This document shows positions 1-8,036 of a stretch of 14,796 bases of DNA, piece by piece. Positions within the stretch are counted from its first letter, which is position 1; each line of letters starts with the position of its first letter. The stretch lies in assembly GCA_003647375.1 (NCBI GenBank), contig QMMS01000086.1:1-14796 (forward strand), written 5' to 3'. This DNA comes from Deltaproteobacteria bacterium (GTDB lineage Bacteria; Desulfobacterota; Desulfobacteria; Desulfobacterales; B30-G6). The position numbers and the translations under genes are program-made. Below the pieces are notes generated by a model, which was not told the DNA's origin, did no database searches, and worked only from the letters and a program-made list of their open reading frames with translations.

Positions 1-60
1 CATAGATAGAGCGAAATGGGTGATCCAATGGCGATTTGTGCTGTTTGAGGCGCTTAGGGA

Positions 61-165
61 TCCTTACATCAGCGCATGACAATGAAAATCCAACATGAAA
101 ACCCGGCCACTTTAAAGCCATGCCTGCTTAACCATATGGCCAGCGCTGATGTTAGGAGTCCTTGC
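61..165. repeat. Intergenic inverted-repeat segment with dispersed 49-bp repeat, copy A
   Basis: Positions 117-165 match 13829-13877 on the same strand at 40 of 49 bases without gaps, including a 14-base exact run (152-165, TTAGGAGTCCTTGC). The core also appears inverted close by: 61-75 is the reverse complement of 143-157 with one mismatch in 15. A nested GGCCA/TGGCC pair (105-109 and 137-141) lies inside. The arms could therefore form a folded element of about 105 bp. It sits about 120 bp past the stop of the minus-strand yciO gene. A MITE-like or REP-like dispersed element is an inference. Nothing else was recognised in the 282 bases before yciO. Confidence 0.55.
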
Positions 166-282
166 GGCGAGTTCGCAAAGCGCCAGGGGATTATTCTTTT
201 CGTGTTCGCTGAACCCCGAGAAAGTTGAGTTAGTTACAAATCATGTCCGCATCCAATCCTGACGAACAAAAGCACCGGATAC

Positions 283-891
283 CTACCCCAGAGAACTGAC
301 ATCCCCCAGTCCTTCTCGCAATACCTCAGGATAATCATCCATCAGCGATATGACACTGGATGGACGACCAGGCGTGGTGCCGCCGTCGATGACTATGTCA
401 AGATGCGAATTAAGCCTGTCGTGGATCAGGGAAGGGTCCATTAAAACTTCACCATCGGGCAATGTCGCACTGGTTGACAGAATCGGATTCCCCAACGCTT
501 CAGTGAGGCTAAAACATATTGGATGATCCGGGACGCGAATGCCGGCTGTTTTCCTTTTGGTCAGCATCATCCTGGGAACCAGCTTCGAACCTTCCAGTAT
601 AAATGTATAGGGCCCTGGAAGAAGTCTTTTCATGGTTCGGTAGGCATAGTTGGAAACCTTGGCATAAAGGCTGATATGTTTCAGATTGGAACAAATGAAA
701 CTGAAGGGTTTGTTTTTATGGCGCTGTTTGATCTGATAAACGCGTTCAATCGCCTTTTTATTCATGATATCACAACCAATCCCATAGAACGTATCGGTTG
801 GGTAGGCAATGATGCCCCCTTTTTTTAAATGTTCAGCGACACGTCTGATAAGTCTTTCCTGGGGATTTACAGGATTGATCTTGAGCAGCAT
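283..891 (-). CDS. yciO: YciO-type Sua5/YciO/YrdC family protein (L-threonylcarbamoyladenylate synthase-like)
   Basis: The protein has 202 residues, the usual length for YciO, and is a single YrdC-like domain covering the whole chain. Visible family features are the N-terminal YPTDTFYGIGCD, the central PGPYTFILEGSK, KRKTAGIRVP, and the C-terminal LREGLGD. The PYTFILEGSK/KRKTAGIRVP section and STSATLPDGE follow E. coli YciO rather than TsaC, which carries SAN-type motifs there. TsaC/Sua5 makes threonylcarbamoyl-AMP from threonine, bicarbonate and ATP for the t6A37 modification of ANN-decoding tRNAs. YciO paralogues share the fold, but their in vivo role is less certain, so a role in tRNA modification is only likely. 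The start has GGTGA six bases upstream. The gene stands alone: its promoter side faces guaB across a repeat-rich spacer. Confidence 0.9.
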   Translation of the reverse strand: MLLKINPVNPQERLIRRVAEHLKKGGIIAYPTDTFYGIGCDIMNKKAIERVYQIKQRHKNKPFSFICSNLKHISLYAKVSNYAYRTMKRLLPGPYTFILEGSKLVPRMMLTKRKTAGIRVPDHPICFSLTEALGNPILSTSATLPDGEVLMDPSLIHDRLNSHLDIVIDGGTTPGRPSSVISLMDDYPEVLREGLGDVSSLG

Positions 892-907
892 AATTCACCA
901 ATGGTTA

Positions 908-1109
908 AAATTCGAAGCACGAAATTCGAAATCCTAAACGGTTCGACAGGCTCACCGCCCTGAGCAACGTCGAAGGGCAATATCCAATGCCCCGAATTCG
1001 AATGTTCAAAACAAAGCCCAGCGTACAAAAGCACATGGGTTATGTTTGGGTCATTTGAGCATTTGATATTTGAATTTGTTTCGCATTTCGATATTCGGAT
1101 TTAGAATTT
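908..1109. repeat. Long imperfect inverted-repeat intergenic element
   Basis: The left arm (908-938) and the right arm (1079-1109) are reverse complements at about 23 of 31 positions. Both are built of short CGAAAT/ATTCGAA words. Inner parts are also word-repetitive (for example 997-1012 with TTCGAATGTTCAAAAC, and 1049-1082 rich in TTTGA/TTTCG). This resembles non-coding dispersed elements common in spacers of Desulfobacterota genomes; that family link is from memory, not from a search. No credible ORF crosses it. It fills most of the divergent spacer between yciO and guaB. Confidence 0.5.
942..974. repeat. Palindromic hairpin nested inside the larger inverted repeat
   Basis: TTCGAC (942-947) pairs with GTCGAA (969-974), and GCTCA (950-954) pairs with TGAGC (961-965) around a CCGCCC loop. 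The unit resembles a widespread palindromic repeat with the core GGCTCACCG. It lies where the left arm of the surrounding inverted repeat stops matching, so it may have inserted there. Confidence 0.5.
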
Positions 1110-1159
1110 ATTACAACCGAATATGTAAAACGATAAACCCTTACAGGGTATGAACAGTG

Positions 1160-1178
1160 CCGGGCCCTCTGGACCCGG
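1160..1178. other. GC-rich stem-loop in the guaB leader region
   Basis: CCGGG (1160-1164) pairs with CCCGG (1174-1178). After one C-A mismatch, CC (1166-1167) pairs with GG (1171-1172) around a TCT loop. No T-run follows, so it does not look like an intrinsic terminator. It lies about 175 bp before guaB. No known purine-riboswitch core was recognised around it. Confidence 0.3.
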
Positions 1179-1267
1179 GAATCTACTATAGATGTACGGC
1201 AGATGTTTACTATGGGCCTTATAACCTGTCAAGTTGCGAAATAAAAGATTGCTAAAGAGCGTTCCAT

Positions 1268-1309
1268 TTGCTATTCGAATCCAGGCCCGAATATACCAAA
1301 TAGTGTATA
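1268..1309 (+). promoter_or_regulatory. Possible guaB promoter with small dyad
   Basis: TTGCTA (1268-1273) and TATACC (1292-1297) are 18 bases apart and could be weak -35 and -10 boxes about 55 bp before the guaB start. TATAC (1292-1296) and GTATA (1305-1309) form a short dyad over the -10 box that could be an operator. This is pattern matching only; other AT-rich hexamers in the leader are also possible. Confidence 0.2.
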
Positions 1310-1351
1310 CACCCTCTTGAGAAACCATTACAGCTTGTGGAGGAGATACCC

Positions 1352-2812
1352 ATGAAAACACCTTTCGAGGAATCTTTTTCTTTCGATGACGTTCTGCTGA
1401 TTCCAAACTACTCCGATTTGTTGCCAAAAGATGTCAATATCAGTACACGCTTGACCCGCAACATCACCCTGAACATCCCCATCGTAGGAGCTGCCATGGA
1501 TACCGTAACCGAAGCCAGGGCATCCATCTCCATGGCCAGGGAAGGCGGCATTGGATTTATTCATCGAAACATGAGCGTTCAAAGACAAGCGATAGAGGTT
1601 GATCGTGTCAAGAAATCGGAGAGCGGCATGATTGTCGATCCTGTAACCATAACCCCTGACCAGAAAGTGCATGAAGTTCTTACGCTCATGAAAGATTATC
1701 GAATTTCCGGTGTGCCGGTTACCAAAGGTGATAAACTGGTCGGCATCGTAACCAACCGTGACCTGCGATTTGAAACCGACCTGGAGAAAAAAATATTCGA
1801 TGTGATGACAAAAGACAATCTCGTTACAGTTTCGGAAGGTATTTCTCTGGAAGACTCGAAGAAACTGCTCCATGAGCATCGAATCGAAAAACTTCTCGTT
1901 GTGGACAAGACCGGTCGTCTTACCGGCATGATCACGATCAAGGACATCGAAAAAATAAAGAAATACCCCAATGCCTGTAAAGACAAGATGGGGCGCCTCC
2001 GTGTGGGGGCTGCCATCGGCGTTGGTGATGACATGGAAGATCGGACCGAAAAACTGTTGCAGGCCGGCGCCGATATTATTCTCATCGACACGTCTCACGG
2101 GCATTCGGAAAACGTCATTCAAGCCGTTAAAATATTGAAAAAACGATTTGCTAACCTGGAGCTCATTGCAGGGAATGTTGCAACAGACAAAGGAGCGGAC
2201 GATTTGATCCGGGCTGGTGTCGACGGTGTCAAAATTGGCATCGGCCCCGGTTCCATCTGTACCACACGAATTGTTGCCGGTGTCGGTGTGCCGCAGGTCT
2301 CCGCTATCATGAACTGTCGGTCAGCATCCAGCAAAAGCGGCGTTCCCCTGATCGCTGACGGCGGCATAAAGTTTTCGGGAGACATTACCAAAGCCATCGG
2401 TGCCGGTGCGCATTCCGTCATGATCGGGGGGCTGTTTGCCGGTACCGACGAAAGTCCCGGTGAGTCCGTATTTTTTCAAGGAAGGAGTTACAAGGTGTAC
2501 AGGGGAATGGGATCTTTGGAAGCCATGAAAAAAGGCAGCATTGATCGTTATTATCTGGGAGAAGAGGAAGAAGATGACAAGCTGGTTCCGGAAGGAATCG
2601 TCGGGCGCGTTCCATATCGCGGTACGTTGACTGCAAACATTCAACAACTGGTGGGAGGCTTGAAAGCGGGCATGGGATACCTGGGCTGTCAAACCATTCA
2701 GGAGGTCAGGGAAAAGGCGCGCTTTATGAAAATCAGTGCCGCCGGTCTGCGCGAAAGTCATGTCCATGACGTTATTATCACCAAGGAAGCCCCTAACTAT
2801 AGACTTGATTAA
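1352..2812 (+). CDS. guaB: IMP dehydrogenase
   Basis: The protein has 486 residues, normal for bacterial IMPDH. It oxidises IMP to XMP with NAD+, the committed step to guanine nucleotides, in the cytosol. The N-terminal [17 protein letters not shown] starts the TIM barrel and GAAMDTVTE follows. Two CBS domains are inserted at about residues 92-210 ([11 protein letters not shown] and [13 protein letters not shown] start them). The catalytic loop [13 protein letters not shown] has the nucleophile Cys303, [11 protein letters not shown] binds phosphate, and GRVPYRG carries the Arg-Tyr of the mobile flap. The ATG at 1352 was chosen over the in-frame GTG at 1337 because GGAGGAG (1339-1345) sits seven bases before it and homologues begin near this Met. 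No guaA lies downstream. The spacer to dnaE is full of short repeats, so co-transcription is unclear. Confidence 0.97.
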   Translation: MKTPFEESFSFDDVLLIPNYSDLLPKDVNISTRLTRNITLNIPIVGAAMDTVTEARASISMAREGGIGFIHRNMSVQRQAIEVDRVKKSESGMIVDPVTITPDQKVHEVLTLMKDYRISGVPVTKGDKLVGIVTNRDLRFETDLEKKIFDVMTKDNLVTVSEGISLEDSKKLLHEHRIEKLLVVDKTGRLTGMITIKDIEKIKKYPNACKDKMGRLRVGAAIGVGDDMEDRTEKLLQAGADIILIDTSHGHSENVIQAVKILKKRFANLELIAGNVATDKGADDLIRAGVDGVKIGIGPGSICTTRIVAGVGVPQVSAIMNCRSASSKSGVPLIADGGIKFSGDITKAIGAGAHSVMIGGLFAGTDESPGESVFFQGRSYKVYRGMGSLEAMKKGSIDRYYLGEEEEDDKLVPEGIVGRVPYRGTLTANIQQLVGGLKAGMGYLGCQTIQEVREKARFMKISAAGLRESHVHDVIITKEAPNYRLD

Positions 2813-2838
2813 ATGAAAGGTTCCAGCCATAAACTCAC

Positions 2839-2963
2839 TTGAACCCTTGACCCCTCGAACCCTGTATGCTGGGAAGCTGGGATGCTCGAAGGCTGGGATG
2901 CTGCTGTCTGCTTATTGCTCTCAGCCACCCTCGGACCCTCGAATCCTTGAACCCTTGAACCCT
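2839..2963. repeat. Low-complexity degenerate tandem repeats between guaB and dnaE
   Basis: Two blocks (2839-2864 and 2928-2963) are made of degenerate copies of an eight-base unit, CTTGAACC or CTCGAACC. Between them, 2866-2902 repeats a GCTGGGATGCT-like unit about three times. The 13-mer ATGCTGGGATGCT recurs in part here and exactly at 14664-14676. No gene is visible. The block runs to within 15 bases of the dnaE start and leaves no obvious ribosome binding site. Confidence 0.6.
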
Positions 2964-2977
2964 ATTGGTTGAACATT

Positions 2978-5900
2978 ATGACCAACACCCTAACAGACTT
3001 CGTACACCTACACGTCCACACCCAGTACAGTCTTCTGGACGGAGCTATCAGATTCGATGAACTTTTTAAAAGATCCGCCGAACTCGGTATGAAAACCGTC
3101 GCCATAACCGATCATGGTACCATGTTCGGCTGTATCGAATTTTATGAAAAGGCTTTAAAATCAAATATAAAACCCATCATCGGTTGTGAGTGTTATGTGG
3201 CACCCAGGAGTTTGTCAGACAAGACCCCCCTGGACCACAAAGGAATTTCCCACCTCATTTTACTGGCCGAAAACAATGAAGGCTACAAGAATCTCTGCAA
3301 ACTGGTATCCACCGCCAGAATCGCCGGTTTTTACCACAAGCCACGCATCGATAAGGCCTTGTTGCAAAAATACAGTAGCGGCCTGATAGGCCTTTCAGCC
3401 TGTCTGAACGGTGAAATACCAAGAATGATCACCGCAGGGAATATGGATAAAGCAGATGATGCCGCCCGACAATACTGTCAAATTCTTGGCGACGGAAACT
3501 TTTATCTGGAAGTTCAGAACAATGGTATCGACATCCAGGAAAACGTGAACCAGGCCTTGTTCGACATGAGTCATCGCCTCTCCATACCCCTGGTGGCAAC
3601 CAATGACTGCCATTATCTGAACCGGGAAGATGTCAAAGCGCATGATGTGCTTCTATGCATCCAGACCGGCAAGACCGTACAGATGACAAACAGGCTTAAG
3701 TTCGGAACTACCCAGCTTTATTATAAATCCAAGCCTGAAATGTTCGCCTACTTCAAGGACTCTCCTGCCGCTATTGCCAATACTGTAAGTATTGCAGACC
3801 GGTGCCATGTCGATTTTGATTTCAAAACCTACCATTTCCCAAAATTTGAAACACCGCCCGGGCAGGAGGAATCGGATCTGTTTGAAAAGAAGGTGCGGGA
3901 AGGTTACCAGCGCATCCTCAAACGCCTGAAGCATCAGGACCCCGGCATAGATGTACCTGTCTATGATAAAAGGATTGATTATGAAATAAAACTGATCAAG
4001 GAGATGGGGTTTTCAGGTTATTTTCTGATCGTTGCCGATTTTATTCATTATGCCAAAGCAAATGACATTCCCGTGGGGCCGGGCAGGGGGTCCGCCGCAG
4101 GAAGCCTTGTGGCATACTCTCTGGGAATCACCAACCTCGATCCCATCAAATACGGCCTGATATTTGAACGTTTTTTAAACCCGGCACGTAAAAGCATGCC
4201 TGATATTGATGTCGACTTTTGTATCAACGGCAGGGAACGCGTTTTCAAATATGTTGTCGAGAAATACGGAGGGGGAGAGAAAGTCGCCCAGATCATCACC
4301 TTTGGAAAACTGAAAACACGTGCCGTCATCAGGGATGTGGGCCGGGCTCTGGACATTCCGCTGCACGAAGTGGACAGCATCGCGAAAATGGTTCCGGACG
4401 TCCTGAATATCAGTCTTGACGAAGCCCTCAGACAGGAACCAAGACTCAGAGAGCTTACAGAACAGAAACCGGATATTGCAGAACTGATACAAATTTCCAG
4501 GGTTCTTGAAGGCTTACCAAGGCACGCTTCAACACATGCGGCAGGGGTGGTCATCGGCGATAAACCCCTGGTAGACTATCTGCCCCTTTACACGGGGAAA
4601 AAGGATGAAGTCATTACCCAGTACGACATGAAAATTGTCGAGAAGATAGGACTGGTCAAATTCGATTTCCTTGGGCTGCGAAACCTCACCGTCATTGCCA
4701 ATACGTTGAATCTGATCTCCCTTCAGGGCAAAGAGCCACCGGACATGGACCATATCAAAGATGATGATCCCGCAACATATGCACTTTTATGTTCCGGAGA
4801 TACCACCGGTGTGTTCCAACTCGAAAGTTCAGGGATGAAAGATCTGCTGACCCGTCTGCGACCGGAATTCTTCGATGATGTGATTGCCCTTGTGGCTTTG
4901 TATAGACCTGGTCCTCTGGACAGTGGCATGGTTACTGATTTTGTTCAGAGAAAGCACGGCAGAAAGGAAGTCAATTACCTGGTCCCGGAGTTGGAACCCA
5001 TATTGAAAGAAACCTACGGGGTAATCGTATATCAGGAACAGGTCATGAAAATTGCCGGCGACCTGGCAAACTATTCCATGTCTGAAGCCGACGATCTCCG
5101 AAAAGCCATGGGAAAAAAGATCGTAGGGATCATGGCCAAACATCAGGAACGTTTTATCAGCGGTGCCGAGGAAAACAACATCCCTTCCAAAAAAGCTGCT
5201 GAAATATTCGGTCTCATTTCTAAATTCGGCGGGTATGGCTTCAATAAATCTCACAGTGCCGCCTATGCGTTGATTGCCTACCAAACCGCTTATCTGAAAG
5301 CCCATTTTCCTGTGGAATTCATGGCGGCACTGCTGACAAGCGAGATGCATTCCTCCGATGGTGTCGTCAAATATATTTCAGAATGCAAAAGTCACCACAT
5401 CCCGATACTGCCACCCGATATCAACGAAAGTGAAAAAGAGTTCGTTGTATCTGGGTCGGAAATCCGTTTCGGACTTGCCGCCGTAAAAAATGTCGGAGAA
5501 GGTGCTATCGAATCGGTTCTCGAATACAGGGATGAGCAGCCCTTTTCGTCCATCTTCGATTTCTGTGAGCGGGTTGATCTTCGCAAAGTCAACAAGCGGG
5601 TGCTCGAAAGCCTGATCAAGAGTGGTGCATTTGACACCTTCGATTTAAAGCGCTCGCAACTTTTTGCCGGCCTGGAAGATATCCTCGAATATGGTCAACG
5701 GGTCCAGCGTGAAAAGGCAGATCCTCAAATGGGACTTTTTGGGACCGGCGAAGATCAGCCCGCCATCAATCTGCCATCTCTACCGGAGATCGAAGAATGG
5801 GATCAAAAGCAGTTGTTGACGTTTGAAAAAGAATCTCTGGGCTTTTATATTACAGGACATCCGTTAAACCGTTTCAACGACATTATCGACAAATATGCCA

Positions 5901-6499
5901 CAGCCGACTCCATCTCCTTGAAAGAAATGCCTGACAATTCCGCTGCTAGACTTGCTGGAATCATCCGTAATACCAAGATAATTACCACCAAACGAGGGGA
6001 CCTTATGGCTTTCGTCACGGTGGAAGACATGAACGGGTCGTTTGAAATTACGGTCTTTCCCAATCTCTATGCAACCACCAGTCACCTGATGACCGCGGAC
6101 ACAGCCATCCTGGTGGATGGTCAGGTTCAGAAAGATGAAAAAAGCATCAATCTCCTGTCCAATCATATTATTCCAATCCAGAAAGCGGAAGAGACCTGGA
6201 CAGTGAGCATTCACATAAAGCTGGACATTGCCAACACGAACAGAAAACAGCTTGAAACCCTGCACAGCGTTTTCAAAAACCATCCAGGCGCCTGCGAAGC
6301 CTATATTCACATGCAGGACCCGGAAATGACGGAAGCCGTGATTGCACTGCCGGAATATTTGCAACTGCAACCACGGGCCTCACTGAGAAAAGAGATCAAT
6401 GCGTGTCTCGGATATCAAGCCTACGAGAGTGTCTGCAGCAAAGCAGGGACCCTCAAAGACAGAAACGATCAGAATGGACGATGGAAACCAAAAAGATGA
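2978..6499 (+). CDS. dnaE: DNA polymerase III alpha subunit
   Basis: The protein has 1173 residues, standard for DnaE1. It is the replicative polymerase of the holoenzyme. An N-terminal PHP domain (about 1-290) opens with FVHLHVHTQYSLLDG. The palm carries PDIDVDF (408-414, two catalytic Asp) and KFDFLGLR with the third Asp (563). GGYGFNKSHSAAYALIAYQ marks the fingers region. A helix-hairpin-helix region follows. QMGLF (917-921) fits the beta-clamp binding motif, and an OB-fold covers about 980-1060. The PHP metal ligands look intact (H12, H14, D21, D45-H46, E71, H92, then ACLNGE and NDCHYL), unlike E. coli. The ATG at 2978 was preferred over the TTG at 2969; neither has a clear Shine-Dalgarno. 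The stop overlaps the next gene in ATGA, so translational coupling is likely. Confidence 0.97.
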   Translation: MTNTLTDFVHLHVHTQYSLLDGAIRFDELFKRSAELGMKTVAITDHGTMFGCIEFYEKALKSNIKPIIGCECYVAPRSLSDKTPLDHKGISHLILLAENNEGYKNLCKLVSTARIAGFYHKPRIDKALLQKYSSGLIGLSACLNGEIPRMITAGNMDKADDAARQYCQILGDGNFYLEVQNNGIDIQENVNQALFDMSHRLSIPLVATNDCHYLNREDVKAHDVLLCIQTGKTVQMTNRLKFGTTQLYYKSKPEMFAYFKDSPAAIANTVSIADRCHVDFDFKTYHFPKFETPPGQEESDLFEKKVREGYQRILKRLKHQDPGIDVPVYDKRIDYEIKLIKEMGFSGYFLIVADFIHYAKANDIPVGPGRGSAAGSLVAYSLGITNLDPIKYGLIFERFLNPARKSMPDIDVDFCINGRERVFKYVVEKYGGGEKVAQIITFGKLKTRAVIRDVGRALDIPLHEVDSIAKMVPDVLNISLDEALRQEPRLRELTEQKPDIAELIQISRVLEGLPRHASTHAAGVVIGDKPLVDYLPLYTGKKDEVITQYDMKIVEKIGLVKFDFLGLRNLTVIANTLNLISLQGKEPPDMDHIKDDDPATYALLCSGDTTGVFQLESSGMKDLLTRLRPEFFDDVIALVALYRPGPLDSGMVTDFVQRKHGRKEVNYLVPELEPILKETYGVIVYQEQVMKIAGDLANYSMSEADDLRKAMGKKIVGIMAKHQERFISGAEENNIPSKKAAEIFGLISKFGGYGFNKSHSAAYALIAYQTAYLKAHFPVEFMAALLTSEMHSSDGVVKYISECKSHHIPILPPDINESEKEFVVSGSEIRFGLAAVKNVGEGAIESVLEYRDEQPFSSIFDFCERVDLRKVNKRVLESLIKSGAFDTFDLKRSQLFAGLEDILEYGQRVQREKADPQMGLFGTGEDQPAINLPSLPEIEEWDQKQLLTFEKESLGFYITGHPLNRFNDIIDKYATADSISLKEMPDNSAARLAGIIRNTKIITTKRGDLMAFVTVEDMNGSFEITVFPNLYATTSHLMTADTAILVDGQVQKDEKSINLLSNHIIPIQKAEETWTVSIHIKLDIANTNRKQLETLHSVFKNHPGACEAYIHMQDPEMTEAVIALPEYLQLQPRASLRKEINACLGYQAYESVCSKAGTLKDRNDQNGRWKPKR

Positions 6500-7854
6500 C
6501 AGTAACCGATTTAATGATATTTCCAGTACTTCTTGCAGGCGGATCAGGAACACGCCTCTGGCCGATCTCACGAGCACAGGCGCCAAAGCAGTTGGCCGAA
6601 ATAAGCGGAGAAACATCTCTTCTCCAGGAAACCATCCAACGACTTCACCCTGCGCTTTGTCTCGATAATGTTCGGGTGGTCTGCGGGAAAGCACACTGTG
6701 ACGAATCTTCAGAACACCTTGCAGCCATAGGATTGACAACAGAGGATATAATAATCGGTGAACCGGTCGGCCGTAACACGGCACCGGCTATCCTCCTGGC
6801 AACCTTGAAAATTCTTGACCAGGCATCCATCCAGGATGCTCTTTTATTTGTTCTGCCGGCAGACCATGTCATCGGGGATGTCGCCCGATTTCATGAAAGA
6901 ATCAGCAAGGCAATCGATCTCGCTCAAAAAGGATATCTGGTCACATTCGGTATTCAACCCGATTATCCAGAAACCGGGTATGGGTACATCGAAGGGAGGG
7001 AATCTGTTTCCGGAGGCGGACTTGCCATCGAAAGATTTGTTGAAAAACCGGATATAGAAACAGCCAGGGCTTATATCGAAGCCGGCAATTTTTTCTGGAA
7101 CAGCGGTATGTTTGCTTTCATGGCATCCAGCATTTTGAACGAGTTCAAGCGGTTTGAACCCGATATGACTGCAAAAATGTCGGCAATCGTCAAGAAAGGC
7201 GGGCCCATTTCGAGAGATGCGTATCAAGACCTTGCGAGCATATCCTTCGATGTTGCGATTATGGAAAAAACATCAAGAGGTGTGGTCTTGCCATCAAACT
7301 TCGGTTGGAGCGACATTGGAACGTGGAGCTCCCTGTATGACAGCATGCCTAAAGATGGTGACGGCAACGTTATTACAGGGGACGTGACCTCATATAACAC
7401 CAAAAACTCTCTGATCATCGCCAAAAGCCGTCTGGTAGCCGTCAATGACATTTCAGATGCCACCATTGTCGAAACACCCGATGCCGTGTTTGTTTCCAAC
7501 CTGAAAACAAGCAGGAACGTCAAAGATATCGTATCGATATTGAAACAGCAAGGCCGGAGGGAATGCCAGGTTCATCTCCTGCAGACCTATGCATGGGGAT
7601 CCATCCAATACCTGGAAAAAACCGACAAGCTCCATGTCGCTAAATTGTTGATCAAGCCCCATGCCACCTATCAAAAGGTCCCGTGCCGACCTGAACGCTG
7701 GCACATCTGCCTGCAATCAAGCGATGCCCAAATTACCCATGCCGGGAAACAACATGAGTTGCGGTCAGGAAATTCCATGTCTCTGGACGTGCAAAGTGAA
7801 ATAGCAATACAGAATTCAGGCAATAACGACTTATTGGCCATCATCACACATTAA
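6496..7854 (+). CDS. manC: Mannose-1-phosphate guanylyltransferase (ManC-type), degenerate isomerase cupin
   Basis: The 452-residue protein starts in the ATGA overlap with dnaE; ATGs at 6481 and 6514 are alternatives, none with a strong ribosome site. The nucleotidyltransferase domain (about 7-290) has the signature LLAGGSGTRLWPISR (12-26) with the following PK, GEPVGRNTAPAI, LPADHVIGD, FVEKP (181-185) and the FFWNSGMF and FGWSDIGTW motifs. It should make GDP-mannose from mannose-1-phosphate and GTP for surface glycans. The C-terminal cupin of type II mannose-6-phosphate isomerase/GMP enzymes is recognisable from TYAWGSIQYLEK on. The metal-binding HHHRAEHW stretch, however, reads VPCRPERWH, and the usual last 15-20 residues are absent. 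Isomerase activity is therefore doubtful. The broken aminotransferase gene after it supports a polysaccharide context. Confidence 0.9.
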   Translation: MTVTDLMIFPVLLAGGSGTRLWPISRAQAPKQLAEISGETSLLQETIQRLHPALCLDNVRVVCGKAHCDESSEHLAAIGLTTEDIIIGEPVGRNTAPAILLATLKILDQASIQDALLFVLPADHVIGDVARFHERISKAIDLAQKGYLVTFGIQPDYPETGYGYIEGRESVSGGGLAIERFVEKPDIETARAYIEAGNFFWNSGMFAFMASSILNEFKRFEPDMTAKMSAIVKKGGPISRDAYQDLASISFDVAIMEKTSRGVVLPSNFGWSDIGTWSSLYDSMPKDGDGNVITGDVTSYNTKNSLIIAKSRLVAVNDISDATIVETPDAVFVSNLKTSRNVKDIVSILKQQGRRECQVHLLQTYAWGSIQYLEKTDKLHVAKLLIKPHATYQKVPCRPERWHICLQSSDAQITHAGKQHELRSGNSMSLDVQSEIAIQNSGNNDLLAIITH

Positions 7855-7870
7855 CAGGAAACTTCATCAG

Positions 7871-7969
7871 ATGAAAGTACCACTGCTTGACTTAAAGGAA
7901 CAATACCGTTCCCTCTTTTTTACCAATAACAAATACGCTAAACAATATTATTCCCATATCAAATTTTGA
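7871..7969 (+). pseudogene. 5' remnant of a DegT/DnrJ/EryC1 aminotransferase gene
   Basis: A 32-residue reading frame begins MKVPLLDLKEQYRSL, the characteristic start of DegT/DnrJ/EryC1/StrS PLP-dependent sugar aminotransferases, which normally have about 370-400 residues. Similarity ends after about 15 residues; the tail (FFTNNKYAKQYYSHIKF) then stops, and no later part of the family appears downstream. A weak ribosome site (AGGAAA) lies 11 bases upstream, and the start is 16 bases past the manC stop, as expected for an operon gene. These enzymes aminate nucleotide-linked ketosugars for O-antigen or exopolysaccharide. The call rests on a short match but fits the manC neighbour. A chance small ORF is the alternative. 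Confidence 0.55.
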
Positions 7970-8036
7970 CTTGGTCTTAGTTCCATGTTAAATATACCGT
8001 ACGCTAATTTTTACCTATAGGGGTTGTCATGGAACC

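Noticed and set aside
2..79. Open frame of 25 codons running in from the left edge
   Set aside because: It has no start in the window and no recognisable family. Its last codons fall in the inverted repeat at 61-75, so it may be repeat sequence and not the tail of a gene.
117..165. Prophage or integrase attachment site pair with 13829-13877
   Set aside because: The copies differ at 9 of 49 bases, no tRNA or integrase gene is present, and the region between them contains core genes such as dnaE and guaB.
523..828. 101-codon plus-strand open frame opposite yciO
   Set aside because: The minus-strand yciO frame is conserved along its whole length; the opposing frame has no family likeness.
1120..1350. 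Purine or guanidine riboswitch before guaB
   Set aside because: None of the conserved junction or loop sequences of those classes could be found; only a simple stem-loop is visible.
1328..2122. 264-codon minus-strand open frame inside guaB
   Set aside because: It lies opposite a clear, fully conserved guaB coding frame and shows no domain of its own.
2839..2963. CRISPR array
   Set aside because: The units are about 8-11 bases, degenerate, and have no regular spacers.
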